From Chlamydiota bacterium (lineage in GTDB: Bacteria > Chlamydiota > Chlamydiia > Chlamydiales > Rhabdochlamydiaceae), in NCBI GenBank assembly GCA_013285775.1, contig JABDHB010000004.1:630-41808 (forward strand): 41,179 nt of DNA, written 5' to 3'. The position numbers and the translations under genes were made by a program. Within the stretch, counting starts at the first letter, position 1, and every line of letters begins with the position of its first letter. Shown one piece after another: positions 40,623-41,179 of the stretch. Under the pieces are notes generated by a model that had not been told where the DNA came from, searched no databases, and saw only the letters and a program-made list of their open reading frames with translations.

Positions 40623-41179
40623 ATGAGTTTACAACCAGATCGTTGGATCCGGCAGATGGCAAAAAAATATGGGATGATTGAGCCATTTGAAGAGGGGCAA
40701 GTGAGAGTATCCAATGGAGAAAAAGTCATTAGCTATGGCCTTTCTAGTTACGGATATGACCTCCGTGTTGCAAGAGAATTTAAAATTTTTACAAACATGA
40801 ACAATTCGATCGTCGATCCTAAAAATTTTAGGGAAGATGCTTTTATCGATTTTGAAGGGGATGTTTGTATTGTTCCTCCCAATTCGTTTGCTCTGGCAAG
40901 AAGCGTAGAATATTTTCGGATTCCACGGAATGTTTTAACTCTGTGTATTGGTAAATCAACGTATGCTAGATGTGGCATTATTGTAAACGTTACCCCTTTT
41001 GAACCTGAATGGGAAGGGTATGTCACTCTCGAAATTTCTAATACAACTCCTTTGCCAGCCAAAATTTATGCCAATGAAGGTTTAGCGCAAGTGCTCTTTT
41101 ATGAAGCAAACGAGGCTTGTGAAGTTTCCTACGCAGATCGAAAAGGAAAATACATGGGCCAAATGGCGATTACGCTACC
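40623..41179 (+). CDS. dcd: dCTP deaminase (3' end outside the window)
   Basis: ATG at 40623 is preceded by AAAGGAG at 5 bases, and the frame is open to the last base (185 codons). The family is clear from '[21 protein letters not shown]', '[14 protein letters not shown]', '[33 protein letters not shown]' (with the catalytic Glu; cited segment spans residues of about 111-143) and '[11 protein letters not shown]'. It converts dCTP to dUTP for thymidylate synthesis. Only a few residues are likely missing, since the family is about 190 residues long. Confidence 0.93.
   Translation, partial: MSLQPDRWIRQMAKKYGMIEPFEEGQVRVSNGEKVISYGLSSYGYDLRVAREFKIFTNMNNSIVDPKNFREDAFIDFEGDVCIVPPNSFALARSVEYFRIPRNVLTLCIGKSTYARCGIIVNVTPFEPEWEGYVTLEISNTTPLPAKIYANEGLAQVLFYEANEACEVSYADRKGKYMGQMAITL

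Noticed and set aside
1-41179. tRNA genes
   Set aside because: I looked in the gaps for T-loop GGTTCRA-type sequence with a matching acceptor stem and saw none; a tRNA search program would settle it.

Overview
The window reads as chromosomal DNA of a chlamydia outside the family Chlamydiaceae (an 'environmental' member of the Chlamydiota). This rests on gene content and order. rnhC sits beside a RodZ-type HTH protein, gatC-gatA-gatB run in that order, ssb is followed by pepA, and a SpoIID protein, ruvB and dcd are adjacent. As I recall, these pairings match neighbouring genes in Chlamydia trachomatis. A kinase plus FGE-sulfatase protein of the Pkn1 type is also present. The extra genes (vapBC, two outer-membrane barrels, Ser/Pro-rich putative effectors, a complete lpd next to sucAB) argue against Chlamydia itself. 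The exact family cannot be set from this sequence.

Layout. 1-3534: end of sucA, then sucB and lpd (2-oxoglutarate dehydrogenase). 3535-4167: a composite palindromic repeat. 4168-5418: Fe-S carrier, ferredoxin and a tiny coiled-coil gene (minus strand). 5584-9833: an orphan gene with a near-consensus promoter, adenylate kinase, a multipass membrane protein and xerD. 9913-13850: vapBC and gatCAB (minus strand). 14076-17549: DUF378 protein, nucleoside-diphosphate-sugar epimerase-like protein, small secreted and membrane proteins. 17682-20327: beta-barrel and WD40-like protein. 20406-22771: recN and rnhC. 22895-28720: an apparent operon rodZ-yyaL-pkn1-APC/Usp transporter. 28955-32565: ssb-pepA-rluA-GT9, overlapping genes. 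32604-35748: BioD-like/DRTGG protein, Nudix protein and an orphan membrane protein. 35846-37480: mazG and a second barrel. 37481-38269: second copy of the composite repeat. 38270-38365: small SRP RNA. 38394-41179: spoIID, ruvB and the start of dcd.

The most unusual content is between the genes. The window has seven convergent gaps, and each carries a long inverted repeat, a short tandem array, or both. The arms are built from short words repeated with a period of 6, 7 or 8 bp, then repeated again as the reverse complement. In the 7-bp class each word contains TGA or TAA. Because 7 is not a multiple of 3, a few units place stops in all three frames. At least six genes end exactly on such a word: lpd, vapC, the 15478 gene, the WD40-like gene, recN and the DRTGG gene. 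A larger family of nested palindromes (3615-4163 and 37511-38230) shares a 263-bp core with one mismatch. The 37511 copy has a further 168-bp hairpin element inside it, and a lone end of the family supplies the last codons of the glycosyltransferase gene at 32565. These are probably bidirectional terminators that also spread. No transposase is encoded in the window, so the mobilising activity would have to be elsewhere.

Several conserved proteins lack a key residue or part. The Pkn1-like kinase has HLG in place of HRD, the SpoIID protein has Gln at the usual catalytic Glu, and SucB and Lpd are both shortened relative to their families.
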